Position numbers and translations under genes: made by a program. A DNA stretch of 64,000 bases from Thamnaconus septentrionalis (lineage: Eukaryota; Chordata; Actinopteri; Tetraodontiformes; Monacanthidae). The stretch spans positions 9,366,001 to 9,430,000 of the forward strand of contig CM020516.1 in NCBI GenBank assembly GCA_009823395.1, written 5' to 3'. Positions 50,001 through 62,800 of this stretch are shown here, piece after piece. Positions within the stretch are counted from its first letter, which is position 1; every line of letters begins with the position of its first letter. The notes under the pieces were generated by a model. It had not been told where the DNA came from, did no database searches, and saw only the letters and a program-made list of their open reading frames with translations.

Positions 50001-53000
50001 GTTGTAGACTTTTGTTTTTGGGTGCTTTAAGTCATACATGCGGGTCTGAAAACATGCAATTACACCTGTTTTCTGTATGGTTCTCCAATGTGTTGCCCTC
50101 TGTATTAGATCACAGCGCCGTCTGTCTTCCGTCTTCCGTGGGAGAGCTTAATTAGCCAGAAATTGTATTAGTTATCATCCTAGATGCACCTCGTGCAGAA
50201 CACTGTTTTATATTCATAAATCACACACTCCTCATATCGTTTTGGTGTTTTTCCAGCAAACCGCCGCGGAGAAGACACAGTGTGTGTCTGTCACAATTAT
50301 TTCCACGGAGGCAGCTTCTGTTCCAGGAGGTGTTGGCGCCCTTTGTTTTTTGGCAGAGATGATGACGATGACGACAGCGACGGTGATTTTCAGAGAACGA
50401 AAACACGATGAAGCGTCTGAAAGCCAGGGTTTAAAAGTTCAAACCTCTAAGTTTACATGTTGGAGTTTCTTCCCAGTTGTGGGGAATGTCACCCCCATAT
50501 GCTCACAGCACTGAATAATTAGGAGACGCCTATGAACAAGATACACGGCGAGGGCTCCCAAGGGGGCGATCTCATCTGCAGGTTTTATGGCGGCACCGCG
50601 CAGGGAAGGTTCTGTGCTTGCGACGCATCTGTGTTCAGGGTGAAGACGAAGACGTGCAGCTACTTTTTTTTTTTTTTTTGTGGCTTTTAAGAGATTTAAA
50701 AAGTTCCAGAGTCGTGACTCACTGTTGGGAAAATCCATCCTTTAAAAAGCTCCCATAATGTGCAAACTCTCATGCCGTTTTCTGTGTCTGCGTTGAAAGT
50801 CCTCAGTTGTGGAAATCACCCATTCGTGAGGTCACAAAAGGCACTGTCACCTCTCCCAGGTTGATGCCACCACACCCAGCTATGTGTTTCTTCCACCATC
50901 TATGGCAACATGTATTGATCTCTTCTTATCATGTGGTCGGTCCACCAAAGCATCAGCGTTAGCATCAAGCTAAATCCTAGAATTTTTGCTGCTGTCTGTA
51001 AACAGAGGGCTAAATGTTGCTGCTTTGGTGAGCTCTTTAGAGTTTTCTGCGAAGAATTACCATCACCAGTCAATGCGTCTACGTATGGTTTAGGAGGCAG
51101 TAATTACATACACGTACACACACACAGAGCGGCTTAGATTGGCTCTGGAGTTTACTGCAGCCCCACTCAGTCATTAATTATCATCACGGGTCATTTGCAA
51201 GACATCTCAAAATCTACAGCCGCCGGTGTATCTCAGAAAACGCCCATGTGCCGTGTATTTATATTGTGTGAAGCGTGTAAAGCACGCTTGACTTTGACAC
51301 TTTTTACGACCCTCCCTCAAAAAAAAATAAAAAAAACATAATCGTGAAATAAAAAATGAACATGTCCTTGCTATTAATGAGGTCCGTCGCTCTTTGGCGA
51401 GAATAAACTCTATCGGTGCCTGCAATGAATTTATAATAGGGTTGACTTATTTCTTCATTTAGTTTATCATGTGGTAGCAGTGGCTGCCGCTCCTCTGGGT
51501 CTCCAGACCTAAATTAAAGCATACATTTGTGATTGCTTCATCCCCAGGGGGGAACGTGTTGGTTTATGGCTCTACCACAAACAGGCCAACGTGCTGACAG
51601 GCCACTGCGGTTGTGTTTGCTTTTTTTTTTCTTTTCTTTTTTTTTTTTTTAAATAAAGCCGTGGCTGAAAGGTACTTTGAAAGACATCCATTGATGTGCA
51701 CGGAACACTCGGCTATAGTTGCAGCAACACGTCTTCGGGTACCTTCTTGCGCTCATTTGAGCTCCTAATCTGTTTGATGTGTGTTGCAGGTGATCCTCAT
51801 GCTGACAAAATACTACGACTTCAACACGGGCAGAGTAACAGAGAGTTCTTTATGGAGGTAAGATCCGCTGTCTGATATCACCCGGCTTAATGAAAGTGTC
51901 TGTGCGCAGACGGCACAAACACAGACGCTGCACTTTCCATTATTTTGTCTGTGCGCTCTGTTTTTCTGCTTTGACACACTGTTTTAGACACCGGGTGTGG
52001 AAATCTGACACAACAAATGGCAAATTACGTGTCTTTGGCCTTCAAAGAGACCATCTGTAAAATGGGCTTTAAGTCTGTGGCTATTAGTTTCTAGCACCTC
52101 GCACAGTCTCCGACCTAATGGCTCTCACCATAAACACAGTTTCAGACCTGTGACACTGCAGCTCTGAAACCCAAAGTTTGTCATTATAACCCTGAAAAGT
52201 TCAGCACTAAATGGCATAACCATCACTTTACCATCACAGCCTTATCATACACATTGGTTTGTTTTCCAGATATTTTTCAAAACAAAAAACTACCAAAACA
52301 ATGAAAAACAAAATTTGTTATCACCACAGTGGCAGAGTTTCCGAGTCTATCTGTTTTTTTGCAAACAGCCCAATGTGACCTGCAGCAGCAACAAAAGATA
52401 GGGATTTAACTGCCCCACCACAATAACACAAGTGATAGTATCCTATTCTCCGGAAACGGATTGCGCTCAGGACAATGTTGTTTATATTCATAATTAAAAA
52501 AAAATAAAAAAAATAAAATACTCATCCATCTAGCAAATTGCCTCACGACTTGTGCTGTTGCAATTTTCTGCTTGCCTGATATGCCTAATGATACCATCAG
52601 CGGCATCTTAAATAGTAGGTGTCGCTCCACTCACACACCCTGCAACCTACTTACACCCTGTAATCGAATTTTAGGTCAACTGATTACGGGACCACGTACG
52701 AGAAACTTAACGAGAAAGTCGGGCCAAAAGTCATACTGAGCTACTTGTACGTGAGTCCAAACAACAAGAGGAAGGTAGGTTCGCTCTTTGGTTTCTTTCT
52801 TCCCTCCCCCCGACGGGTATGTTGAGAAAAAACAGCCTTGCAGTTGCACCAATCTGTCACGGTGGCGCCGTGGGCGTCCAATCCAAGCGCTACGTTTAAC
52901 CCCTGTGGAGCACACGCATGTCAAGGTGGCCTGCCGATTACCCCATTTCTTATTATTCACGCTTTCAGATTATGCTTCTTACGGACCCGGAGGTGGAGAG

Positions 53001-56000
53001 CAGCCTGCTCATTAGCCTTGATGAAGGGGCGACCTACCAGAAGTACGGCTTGGCTTTTGATATCCTCAGCCTGCTTTTCCACCCGGAGCAGGAGGACTGG
53101 ATCCTGGCTTACAGCCACGAGCAAAAGGTAAACGTGTCGCGGCCACGTCGGAAGTACTTCCGAATGCATCAGGTGCCTTTTTTTTCGGCAGGTTTCACAT
53201 CACACAGGCGGAAAAAAAAAAAAAAGTTATAATGGAGATGATTCACAAACAAACAAACAAAATAGCTTTGAGGACATAATCTAAAAGCACAGACCCAGAA
53301 GTCAGAGTCAGGCAGCTGAGCGTAGGCGGCTAATCTCTTCACCTCATAAGGTCTGGCTGCAAACTCTCTTAGATGGATGTGGCCGAGACAGCACAAGGGA
53401 AATTTAACAACGGAGACAAGCCCACACAGCAGCATTCGCACACACAGACAGACACGCACACACATACCATTAGTTATTAAAAAAAAAACAACACACATGC
53501 ATGCACGCACCCTTCTTCCCCTTCACGGTGACCCAGCTGCCTGCTGTATTTGGCTTCTCCACGTCGTCACTGGAGCTTTTTTTTTTTTTTTGTTATTGTT
53601 TTTTTTTTTAAGAGAATGACACTCAAGGTCTGAGGACTGAGATAACGGCGCAGACAGGAAAATGAAAGGGTGGTACGGAAGTCCTCAATAGTTTGAGAAA
53701 ACATCTTTTCTCCGAGGTTATCCTTTAGTTTGGCGAAGGTGCATTTCGTCAGTCCTAACGGCACAGCTAAATGTTTGAAAATGTTGGGGTTTTTTTTCTT
53801 CCTCTTTTGGTATTGATCATCTGTCACACCATTTTGGAATACGTGCCTGGTGTCTCCTCGTCCTTCTCCGGGTCCAAGATGCTCAGCCTTTAGGGAAAGA
53901 TGACAAGCTTTCCTGAAGATAGCCGGTTTTCTGAGGAAACTACAGGTTCCAGTGATAGATCATCTTACAAGCGGGCTGAAATCTCGCCGTCTCACTGGCA
54001 CTGACTGATTCCCTTCACTTTCTATTTACATGTCCAGCCATGGCTCACTTTAAAGCCACTGGGGTGGCTCGTCTCCCTTCTCTTCTCTCCTTTTTGGTGT
54101 TGAAATTGAAAAGCCCAGCTCTGGAGCATCGCGGCGTTTCTACTGGAACTGATGGATTTCCTCATTACCGGGCTGCGTTTCCACATAAAACGAGCTCTCA
54201 CTGGCGCCGTGTTCAAAAGCAACGTTGCCACAACGGCGCCATCGAATCTCCAAATGTGACAGCTGCTTGATAAAACAATTGGCCATGAACAAGGCGATGA
54301 CTCACTCGGGGGAGGAGGCTTTCTCCAGTGGAGGAATTTGTCTGTGTTACTCCTATTTGTTCATTTTTTTGTTTTTTTTCTTTGCCTTCTCCCACAGCTC
54401 TACGTCTCTGTCGAGTTTGGGAGGAGGTGGCAGCTTGTGCACGACAACGTCGTCCCCAACAGATTCTACTGGTGAGACAATCAACAATCATTTTGTTTGC
54501 GGCGCGCTCGTCTGTCTGGCAGCCAGAGATGCTCCGCCAGGATGGAGAATATTTTGATATGCTCAAAAAGCGCAATGAATAATAGACTAGTCGGGAACAA
54601 TTAGGCATCAATAAGTAAACACGTGTGTATTTTTAGATGTAGTATAGTGGAGACAACCATTCAGTTTCCATATTTACGTGAATGCGGTCACAGGATTTTT
54701 GTTGCGTCGCCAGTGGGTGAGATTTCACTTCAAGTGAGATGTCCCTTTAAAATCCAAGGTAGACCGTCACTATTTATTGCTTCTTGCATAATAGTTTTTA
54801 TGCCTTTAGTTTTATTCTCTTTTATTCTATGTGTTATATGTTTGCTGTTGTGCCCGTGTATGTCTCACTATGGACCCTGAGGCTGAAATAAAGAATAAAT
54901 TAATAATACCTGTGAAATCTGGGACACAACCGCAACCAATGTCTTTCTTGGAATCCCTTCGCATTTTTTCTGTCCAAAAAAAACCTGTTACATTTATAAA
55001 CCTGAAGCAAGTTTCTGGCATCACCGCCGCTGAAACGTCTCGTAATTGTCGCACATAACACTTCTGAACTGCCTTTTTCTATAAAGTTCTACAACCTCTT
55101 TATGCAATCTACCATTTCTTCAAATCTTCATATTGAATTCAAACATTCGTATTTTGACAAATGCATCTTGAATTCTGTTGTGTGTTCCCTAAATTGTAGT
55201 TGAACATGATGGTCAGCAAAATGTCAGCTGTTGACCTCTTAAGGTGCTTTTCAGTACATTTGGCTGCGTTGGCATTACAACTCTCAGCACTAACTAACAA
55301 TCATAACACAAGAACAACAACTAATATATATCGTTAGTCTAATAGCATAGTCGCCTGAGTCATATTTGAACGTCTTTAGAAAACAAGAAAAAACACATTT
55401 TTTAGCAAGCACAATGGAATTTTTTTTTCCAGATATAACAATTTGGCCAAAAAAATGACTTAGGCAATTATGGTATTAGGCTATATATGTGTAATACCAG
55501 CATGTGAGGTTCAGAGTAGAAACCTAGACTGCATGGTTGGTTGTGCAAGCGCTAATTTTACACGTGCCGTAGCTACACGGCTGAGCAAAGAGCGGGCAAA
55601 TGAGCTAACCAACATGAAAATAAGCTACGGCAAAAACATCAAAGATCCTCGGATAACGCTGAGCGCTTTCATGTCGCACTGATCCTCTTTTTTTTTTATC
55701 TGGGAAAACCTGGAAAAAAGGGACTGGTGAATGGAATTGATCCCTCGGCGCGCAGGCCTGCGCCGCGTCCCGGCTGCCGGGGGAACACGGTGGAGCGGCG
55801 GGCGGCGGTTATTTAAGAGCAGCGGCTGCTTTCTGCTGATAGAACTGGATGAAGTATTTGACAGAAAGTCCATTAAAAGAGATGGAGCTGCCAGGCAATT
55901 ACATAGTGCTGAGGGAAGCAGCGCGGCGGAGGCCGCAGCTCTTTACATTATAGTCCGGACACAGTATTGAAAATGGAAAGAAACCCATCTTCCCTCTGCC

Positions 56001-56840
56001 ACAACAGGCGCTATTAACCCAACAAGTGGTCACTGCCGTCACTCTGCACTTAACCAGGGATCCCCCCCCCAAAACCGCTCACTCGGAGCGAAGGAAACAG
56101 TTGTGCAGATTAACTCCGGGGGGGATTATTCCCCCTGTGAGAAGGCGGCCAAGATCACAGCAGCCGGACCTCAAAATGAATATCCTGAAAAACAGAGATG
56201 TAGATTTCACTGCTGTGGGGTTTTGCTTTGATTTCAGTGAGCGCAGAGGTGGTGCTGAATCTCAACCCTGGTAGCATTTTGAGAGAGGTGGAAGCAATGG
56301 TGTAAATGCTGGATTTTTTGTTGTTTTTTTTTGCTTAAAATAAAGTTGAACTGTTTTTGTATGAAATTACTTGTACTTTTTTTTTTAAATCGTCATCATC
56401 ATCAACAACAACAACGACAAGAAGAGCAGCAATAATCTGTCTTTCATTTTCACTGTCTGTCGATGCCACAGGTCCAGGCTGGGCTTGGACAAAGAGCAGG
56501 GAATGATTCACTTGGAGATCGGAGTCTCCGACGGACGTGAGTTCTATTACCATGCTAATTCAGCGAGAGGGAAATGCTGATAGGTCAAAATCTGAATGCA
56601 AGAACAGCTTAGAGGAGCAACACGTGTTTAAATTAAATCCTTAAATCTGTCTCTAAAAAAAAAACTGAGTTAAGAGATTAAAGGATTTTTTTTATTATTA
56701 TTATTATTATTATTTTTTGCTGTCAATGCTAAAACCCTTGTCCTCGTCTTGAATGGGCTGCTCTTCATGTGATTAAGATAATTCATTTTTCAAAGGCCAG
56801 GCTGTGACTTGGCTCTTTCCCTGGCCACGGGACGGAGAAG

Positions 56841-56890
<50 letters not shown>

Positions 56891-59800
56891 GAGACGGCCT
56901 CGGCGGGATGATTCTAACACACTGGGACAGCGCTCTATACTTTATCTATTAGTCAGATGGAGAAGAAGAAGAAGAATCGGCCTCCAAAATTGAGCCCCCA
57001 TGGCTCAGTAAACGCCACCAGCTTGTTACCCTGCTTGTGGGAAAACAAAAAAAATATTGCAAGTCGCTCTTGTTTACTGGCTCCGTTGTATATTTGAGGG
57101 CTAAAATTCTTGTTTGCCTCCCCGCAGGGTCACAGTACATCACTTGTAAGCTTCAGAACTGCTCCGACGGAAACAAGGGCAAACCCTTCCCGGGTTTTAT
57201 CGTCCCCAACTCCCTGGTGGTTCAGGATGAATATGTTTTCATCCAGGTGGGTTCATTATTGCAAGGTCTGGCTTTATTAAAAGACAATTAAAGCGCTGTG
57301 GAAGCGCTTAACGGGATCTCTCTTGCCCTTAAATGTGCAGCCATGTTTTTCATGAACTAAAAGAGCTCATTACCTTTGGAAAGGGTGGCATGTGTTATCG
57401 CACGGCAGCACTCTGTCGTGCTGCACTCAATGCTAATTGGTAGAAAAGTTTGAGTTTCAGTGATGGATACATTATTATGTTGTTTTTTTTTAATTTAGTT
57501 TTATTTTGTTATTAAAACAAATTTTTTTGCTTTTTTTTTTTTTCCAGGTTCCAATAGGCGGCCAGTCAGTCCATTATGTGTCGTATAAAAGAAACGCTTT
57601 CTACCCCATGAAACTACCCAAGTACACTCTGCCTAAGGTAAGACTGCTGGGTGTTGTCCGCTAAGGGCCGAGCTTCATCACCAGACGCACCCACCTCCAT
57701 ACAACAAACTAATGTGAGTCATCGCCAGCGTTTGCCAGAAAAAAACCCATTAATTTGTTTACTCTGCCGCTGTTATCCCCTCGCAAAATGGAAAAACGGC
57801 GTGAGGCGTAATTATATCTTCAGATCTTTTGTTTGCTTTAAGACTTCACGCGCAGGTTTTAATCAGTCGCCTCTCCTCTCTGTATCAAACAGTATTTGCG
57901 TACAAGATTAACATGGAGTGGCGCGGATGCCGCGCGCCAGGGCAACAAAGGAATATTAGAAGCTGATGCGTCCTTTATCTTTGGATAAAACGGTGTTCTC
58001 ATCAGAATTCTGTTCGCTGGGAGAGCACCAGGGGGGTTGTTGGGGAGGCTTATTGGCTCCGGGTGATCACAACCGGAGAGCGGATGAGTCCTGCGCTGCT
58101 CTCCTGTCCGTTCCTCCACTGTTTGCTTTGGAAAGACCAGCGTCCAAGGACTGAGAGAGGAGTCTCGGTTAAATTAAATGGGGGCCAGTCTTCATTTTGA
58201 GCGCGCTGGAAGGCCCGAGAGCTAATCTCCGCTGATACCGACTGAATCACGCCAAGGGTAACTGGGACGGATCGACAGCCCGGAGCTCCAGCTCCCTGGC
58301 GGCTTAACTCCCGCCAATTGTTAATGTTCAGCCGAGTCTCGGGAGCCAAACTCCCGTCCAGCCGTCTGCTTATGAGTTTCATTTGTCCAGGACCTGCAGA
58401 TCATCAGCACGGACGACAACCAGGTGGTGGTGGCCATCCAGGACTGGCACCAGAACGACTCCTACAACCTGTACATGTCCGAGTCCAGGGGCCTGTTCTT
58501 CACCCTGATGCTGGAGAGCGTTGTGAGCAGCGGCGGACCCGAGGGCAACATCATGATAGACCTCTACGAGGTGGGCGGACAGCTGCTGCCAGCCGGGTTC
58601 TGCTTCCCGTTCTCTCGCTCCGAGGCACCTCGGGGCATCCTGGGCAAACTTGCAACTGTGCATGCCAAAGGAGCGCAGATCATAAATGTTTTTTCCGTAT
58701 TTATGAGAGAGCTGGTAATTGATGTCTTTGGACTTTGGTTTAAATCCTTTGTGTTGTTTGTACCTGCACTTATTCCACCCCACCTCTTGTTTGCTTTGCT
58801 AAATCATGTGCGCTGAAACCTCTGAGTTGCTGATTTTTAAATCCCGCGACGGGCACGCCAGATGGAACGTTGCCTAAATCCTCGGGAATTTATTTTTAGG
58901 AGGAAAACTTTACACAGGCTTTAATTTAGGAGAAGCTAGTCGTCGTTATTGGTTTGTTTAACTAGGGAGCAATTTTTTAATAACTTTGACTGAAGAAGAC
59001 CCAAGTTAGAGACTAAAGCCAGATGGATATAAAAACAGTACTGCTTAGTTGCTGAGACTTCAGGGTATAGCAACTATAACAACAACAAAACCACTCAACT
59101 CATAAAAATATGACATGTGGCTTTGTGCTTAGTAAAAGACCTAGGCAAGTATAAAATGGTCATTTTCTGCTCAGTTTGTTGGACTAATTGGAGACACTGC
59201 TGCCTGCAGCTGTCAGTTCAAACGATTGGAAAAGTACATTGTGAAAAATTCTAAATAATACAGATAGCTTTTTGTTCACACAGGTGCTCCTAACTTATTT
59301 ATTTACCTCCTCAAGAAGTCAGATAAACAGACGCTGGCATTCACAAGGTGCACATACCTACAGGAGGTTCCCCATTCAAACTCGAGTTCCCCCATAAAGA
59401 ATTTAACAGCCTCTGACAATCTGAGTACCAGCAGACAGCTCCAAACCTGTTGAGTCGAGAGTTTATCTTCATTTTTTTTTCCCAGGCCTTCGCCATAATG
59501 GAACAGATGTTGGTGCACTGCAAAATCCACTCCATGCCTGGATTTATTATCATTTCCCGGGACATTATTGTCATGCAAAATAAAAACAGAAACGTTGCAA
59601 AAGTTCCGCCGCGAGGTTCGAGACCACAAGGAGACACAATTGTCCAACTTGGTTTAGTCAGAACTGATGCAAAATAACGACTCCATTCTGAGCCAACATG
59701 CTGCGAGTGTGTGTGAGTGTGTGTGTGTGTGTGTGTGAGAGTGTGTGGCTGCGCAGACAGATGCAACTTGCGGGGCTGCTTTGACTTCAACGCGTGGTGC

Positions 59801-62800
59801 ATCCGTCCAGATTAGCCTTATCTCCAGCGAGCAGTCAAAGCGTGGCATTGTCGCCCGCACCTCGGCCGCCGCCACGCCACTTCCTTTCACGCCTCGCCGA
59901 CTCAGAGGCGCTTTCATGAATCGTTTGGCTACGGTGAGTCGACCGGCGGGCGGTCGATTGGCCGTTTGAATGGAGGAGGGGCCCAAGGAAGGAAGGACAG
60001 GAGGAAGGAAGGGATCATCGGAGCGGTCTGCCTTGCTCTGTTCAGACGGACTGAAGGAGAAGCCCGGCACCAGATGTTGTTTTGCATCTGCGAGTCGTGC
60101 AGATGTTCTCAGATTGTGCTCCCTGTCAGAAAGACTATCACTTTCAGACATCGCTTCCTCTCCGAACTAGACCTTCAGCTTTACTTGAGTCTGAATTATT
60201 TACCGTTGCTCTCTTCTTTTTTTCCTATCCTCTCCCATCCATCCCTTCTCTCTTCTCTCCCACCCATCCCTTCTCTCTTCTTGTTATTTCCACCTCTCTC
60301 TCCCCTCCCCATCACTGCTCTGCACCTCTCGTCTTTGCAGGTTGCGGGGATTAAAGGGGTTTTCCTGTCTAATAAAGTTGTTGAGAACCAAGTGAGAACT
60401 TACATCACGTACAACAAGGGGAGAGACTGGCGCCTTCTCCAGGCTCCGACGACCGATCTCCAGGGGAACAAGTTCTACTGTGAACAAGTAAATTTTCCTG
60501 GAAATAAATGAATGCATAAAAAAATGCTACAGCTCATGCAGAAAAAAAATAATGAAGGCATGGTCCTGGAGATAATAATACGATTGTTACATAAACTCAA
60601 AATGGTATTTTTCAATATGCATGACTTTTAATAATCAGTTTGTGTCAGATTATATTGATTTAAATCTCTTTGGAATATATGAAAGTTGAAAAATTAGATT
60701 TTTGTATTTTTTGTAATGAGACATTTGGGATCCAACCACAAACTATTTCGTCTTAAACACAGATAAAGTCATTGCCACACTATTAATAGTGTCATTAAGT
60801 TTCTGAGCAATGACTTGTTTTGGTCAGATGGTCCCGTTAACATGTAAAATCAGTAACCACGGTACTGCTGTACTGCAGTAGCTGTGTCCCTTGGAGTCTA
60901 AAATAAGAATAACAAAAGATTTGCACATTAACAAAACTATTTAACTTTAATTTTTTCCACAGTTTTTAATTTTTAATTTTTTTTTAATGAAGGCGGCGTT
61001 TCATTAGTATTTTGTTTGTTTAAACTCACACTGGTAATTTCACGATAAATTATAGTTGCGTAATCTCCACTAAAATATGTTGTGACTTGGCTCTTAATCA
61101 AAGTACTGGGAATAAATGGAATAAGAATAAATAGCAGCAATGCTGTTTTCCCTTTATTCTGTTTGCAGCCTGACTGTTCCCTGCATCTCCACCTTCACGT
61201 GTCGGAGAACCCGTACGCCTCGGGGAACATTGTCAGCAAAGAGTCGGCTCCAGGAATTATTATAGCATCAGGTTTGGTTTGTTATGTGGAGAGGAACTGC
61301 ACTTTGTTTGGCACTGTTTTGCTGTTGTTTACCTTCAACAGTGTCCCTCAGCGCCCACAGCGGAGACACAATTCTTCCCGATGGTTCCCAGTCGTGTATT
61401 TCCGAGCTGACTTTCAGGAAATAAAATACAACGGATCACTCCTGCACATCTGCTCTCTGTTACGTTCGCGGGAGGCGAAAAACAAAAACAAAATCTAATC
61501 CCACCCTCCGCTCTCAGATGAACAAGTCAAATGGATTCATGCTGCGACGTGATTAGTTTTGCTTTGAGAGTTGAGACGAGTTGCCAAAATAATGCAGATA
61601 AGAATTTTATTTCGTCGTGTTTTGTATTCAGGTGTGGTCGGAACCGAGCTGACAAATACGAACGTCAGTATTTTCATCACGTCGGATGCCGGGAACACCT
61701 GGAGAGAGGTACAGTTAAACAAGTGATTTCAAAATGATTGGAATTGACCTCTTTTGTCTTCACAAAACGCGCAAGAAAAGAACACGACTTTACTACGGCA
61801 ACATCTGATTGAAGATGAGGCAAATGTCACTGGGAGTTGCACACAGCCGCCCGCTTTCAATTATTTACTTATTTATTTTTTTACATCTTCGTGTCTCAAA
61901 CAAGTAAAAAAAGATTCGACACCCGGGCTTGTGCAAGACACGTTGAGCCGTTCTCAGCGCGACAAACAAGCCCAAAGATTCCTGCCGTCACAACAAGACT
62001 TCAGAGAGCAGCACAGTGCAACTTTCCACAACATAGACTCTCTTTTTGAAAAGCCCTGCATGATAGACTTTTCAACACAGTATATTTAGCCCTTTGTGTA
62101 GAGCCTCCAGTCAAAGCTAGTTTTTTTAAAATCTTTTTGCCAAAACCGACGCTGCGTTTGGCCGTCACACGTTTGTGTCATTGTCGCTGCGTTGATGGGA
62201 GGATAAAAGCTGCGCAAACTTTCTGAGTGACCTCAGATGGTTGTCAGGGGGGCGTGGCCACAAACCTGGGAGGCCAATCAGTGAGGGTTTTATCGCTTTT
62301 TGTGACATCACAATGGGCTAAAATCCAGAATTTTGCATTTTACGCCCTTTTTTTTTAACAGCGGAAGAAGATAAAGCAGTCTAGCATGGACTTCTTCCTT
62401 CAGGTCGCTGACAGGCTGATAAAGTGGATTTTTGCACAATATGGGGACCAGAGACACGCGTGCATGTGATCCTTGTCGTAACAGAAGGATCTGGGCCATG
62501 TCTGCAGGTTTTTCAGGAGGAGTACAGCGTGTTTTTCCTCAACCAGGGAGGATCTCTGGTGGCCATCCGACACACACCTCTGCCAATTAGGCACATTTGG
62601 TAAGGCCCTCCCCGGATGTGTCACATCTCTTCCGACACAGCGCTCCGTCTTCAAAACCTCTGGCGGGGCTCGTCTTCAACTCTATTTGCGGCAGTTCCGT
62701 CTGTGATGGCGCCATTGTTCTCTCCCCCAGGCTGAGTTTTGATGAAGGCAGAAACTGGGACAAATATAGCTTCACCTCGTCTCCACTCTACGTCGACGGC

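Larger units (their letters stand above)
38002..51789 (+). other. sorcs3 intron 1 (13.8 kb)
   Basis: Large first intron. It contains a non-repetitive AT-rich tract with TTAATTAGCAG at about 39069, a palindromic dispersed repeat at about 40600-40830, poly-A/T runs (42096, 42300, 43145), a LINE remnant (43815-44060), a reverse MITE copy (44510-44660), a hAT MITE (46229-46478), an AAAT run (about 47338-47361), a GT/G run (49175-49208), and a second copy of the palindromic repeat (about 50755-51090). No further exon recognised. Confidence 0.6.

Noticed and set aside
58379..58783. Minus- and alternative-frame open frames over sorcs3 exon 9
   Set aside because: Shadows of a conserved VPS10 exon in the correct frame.
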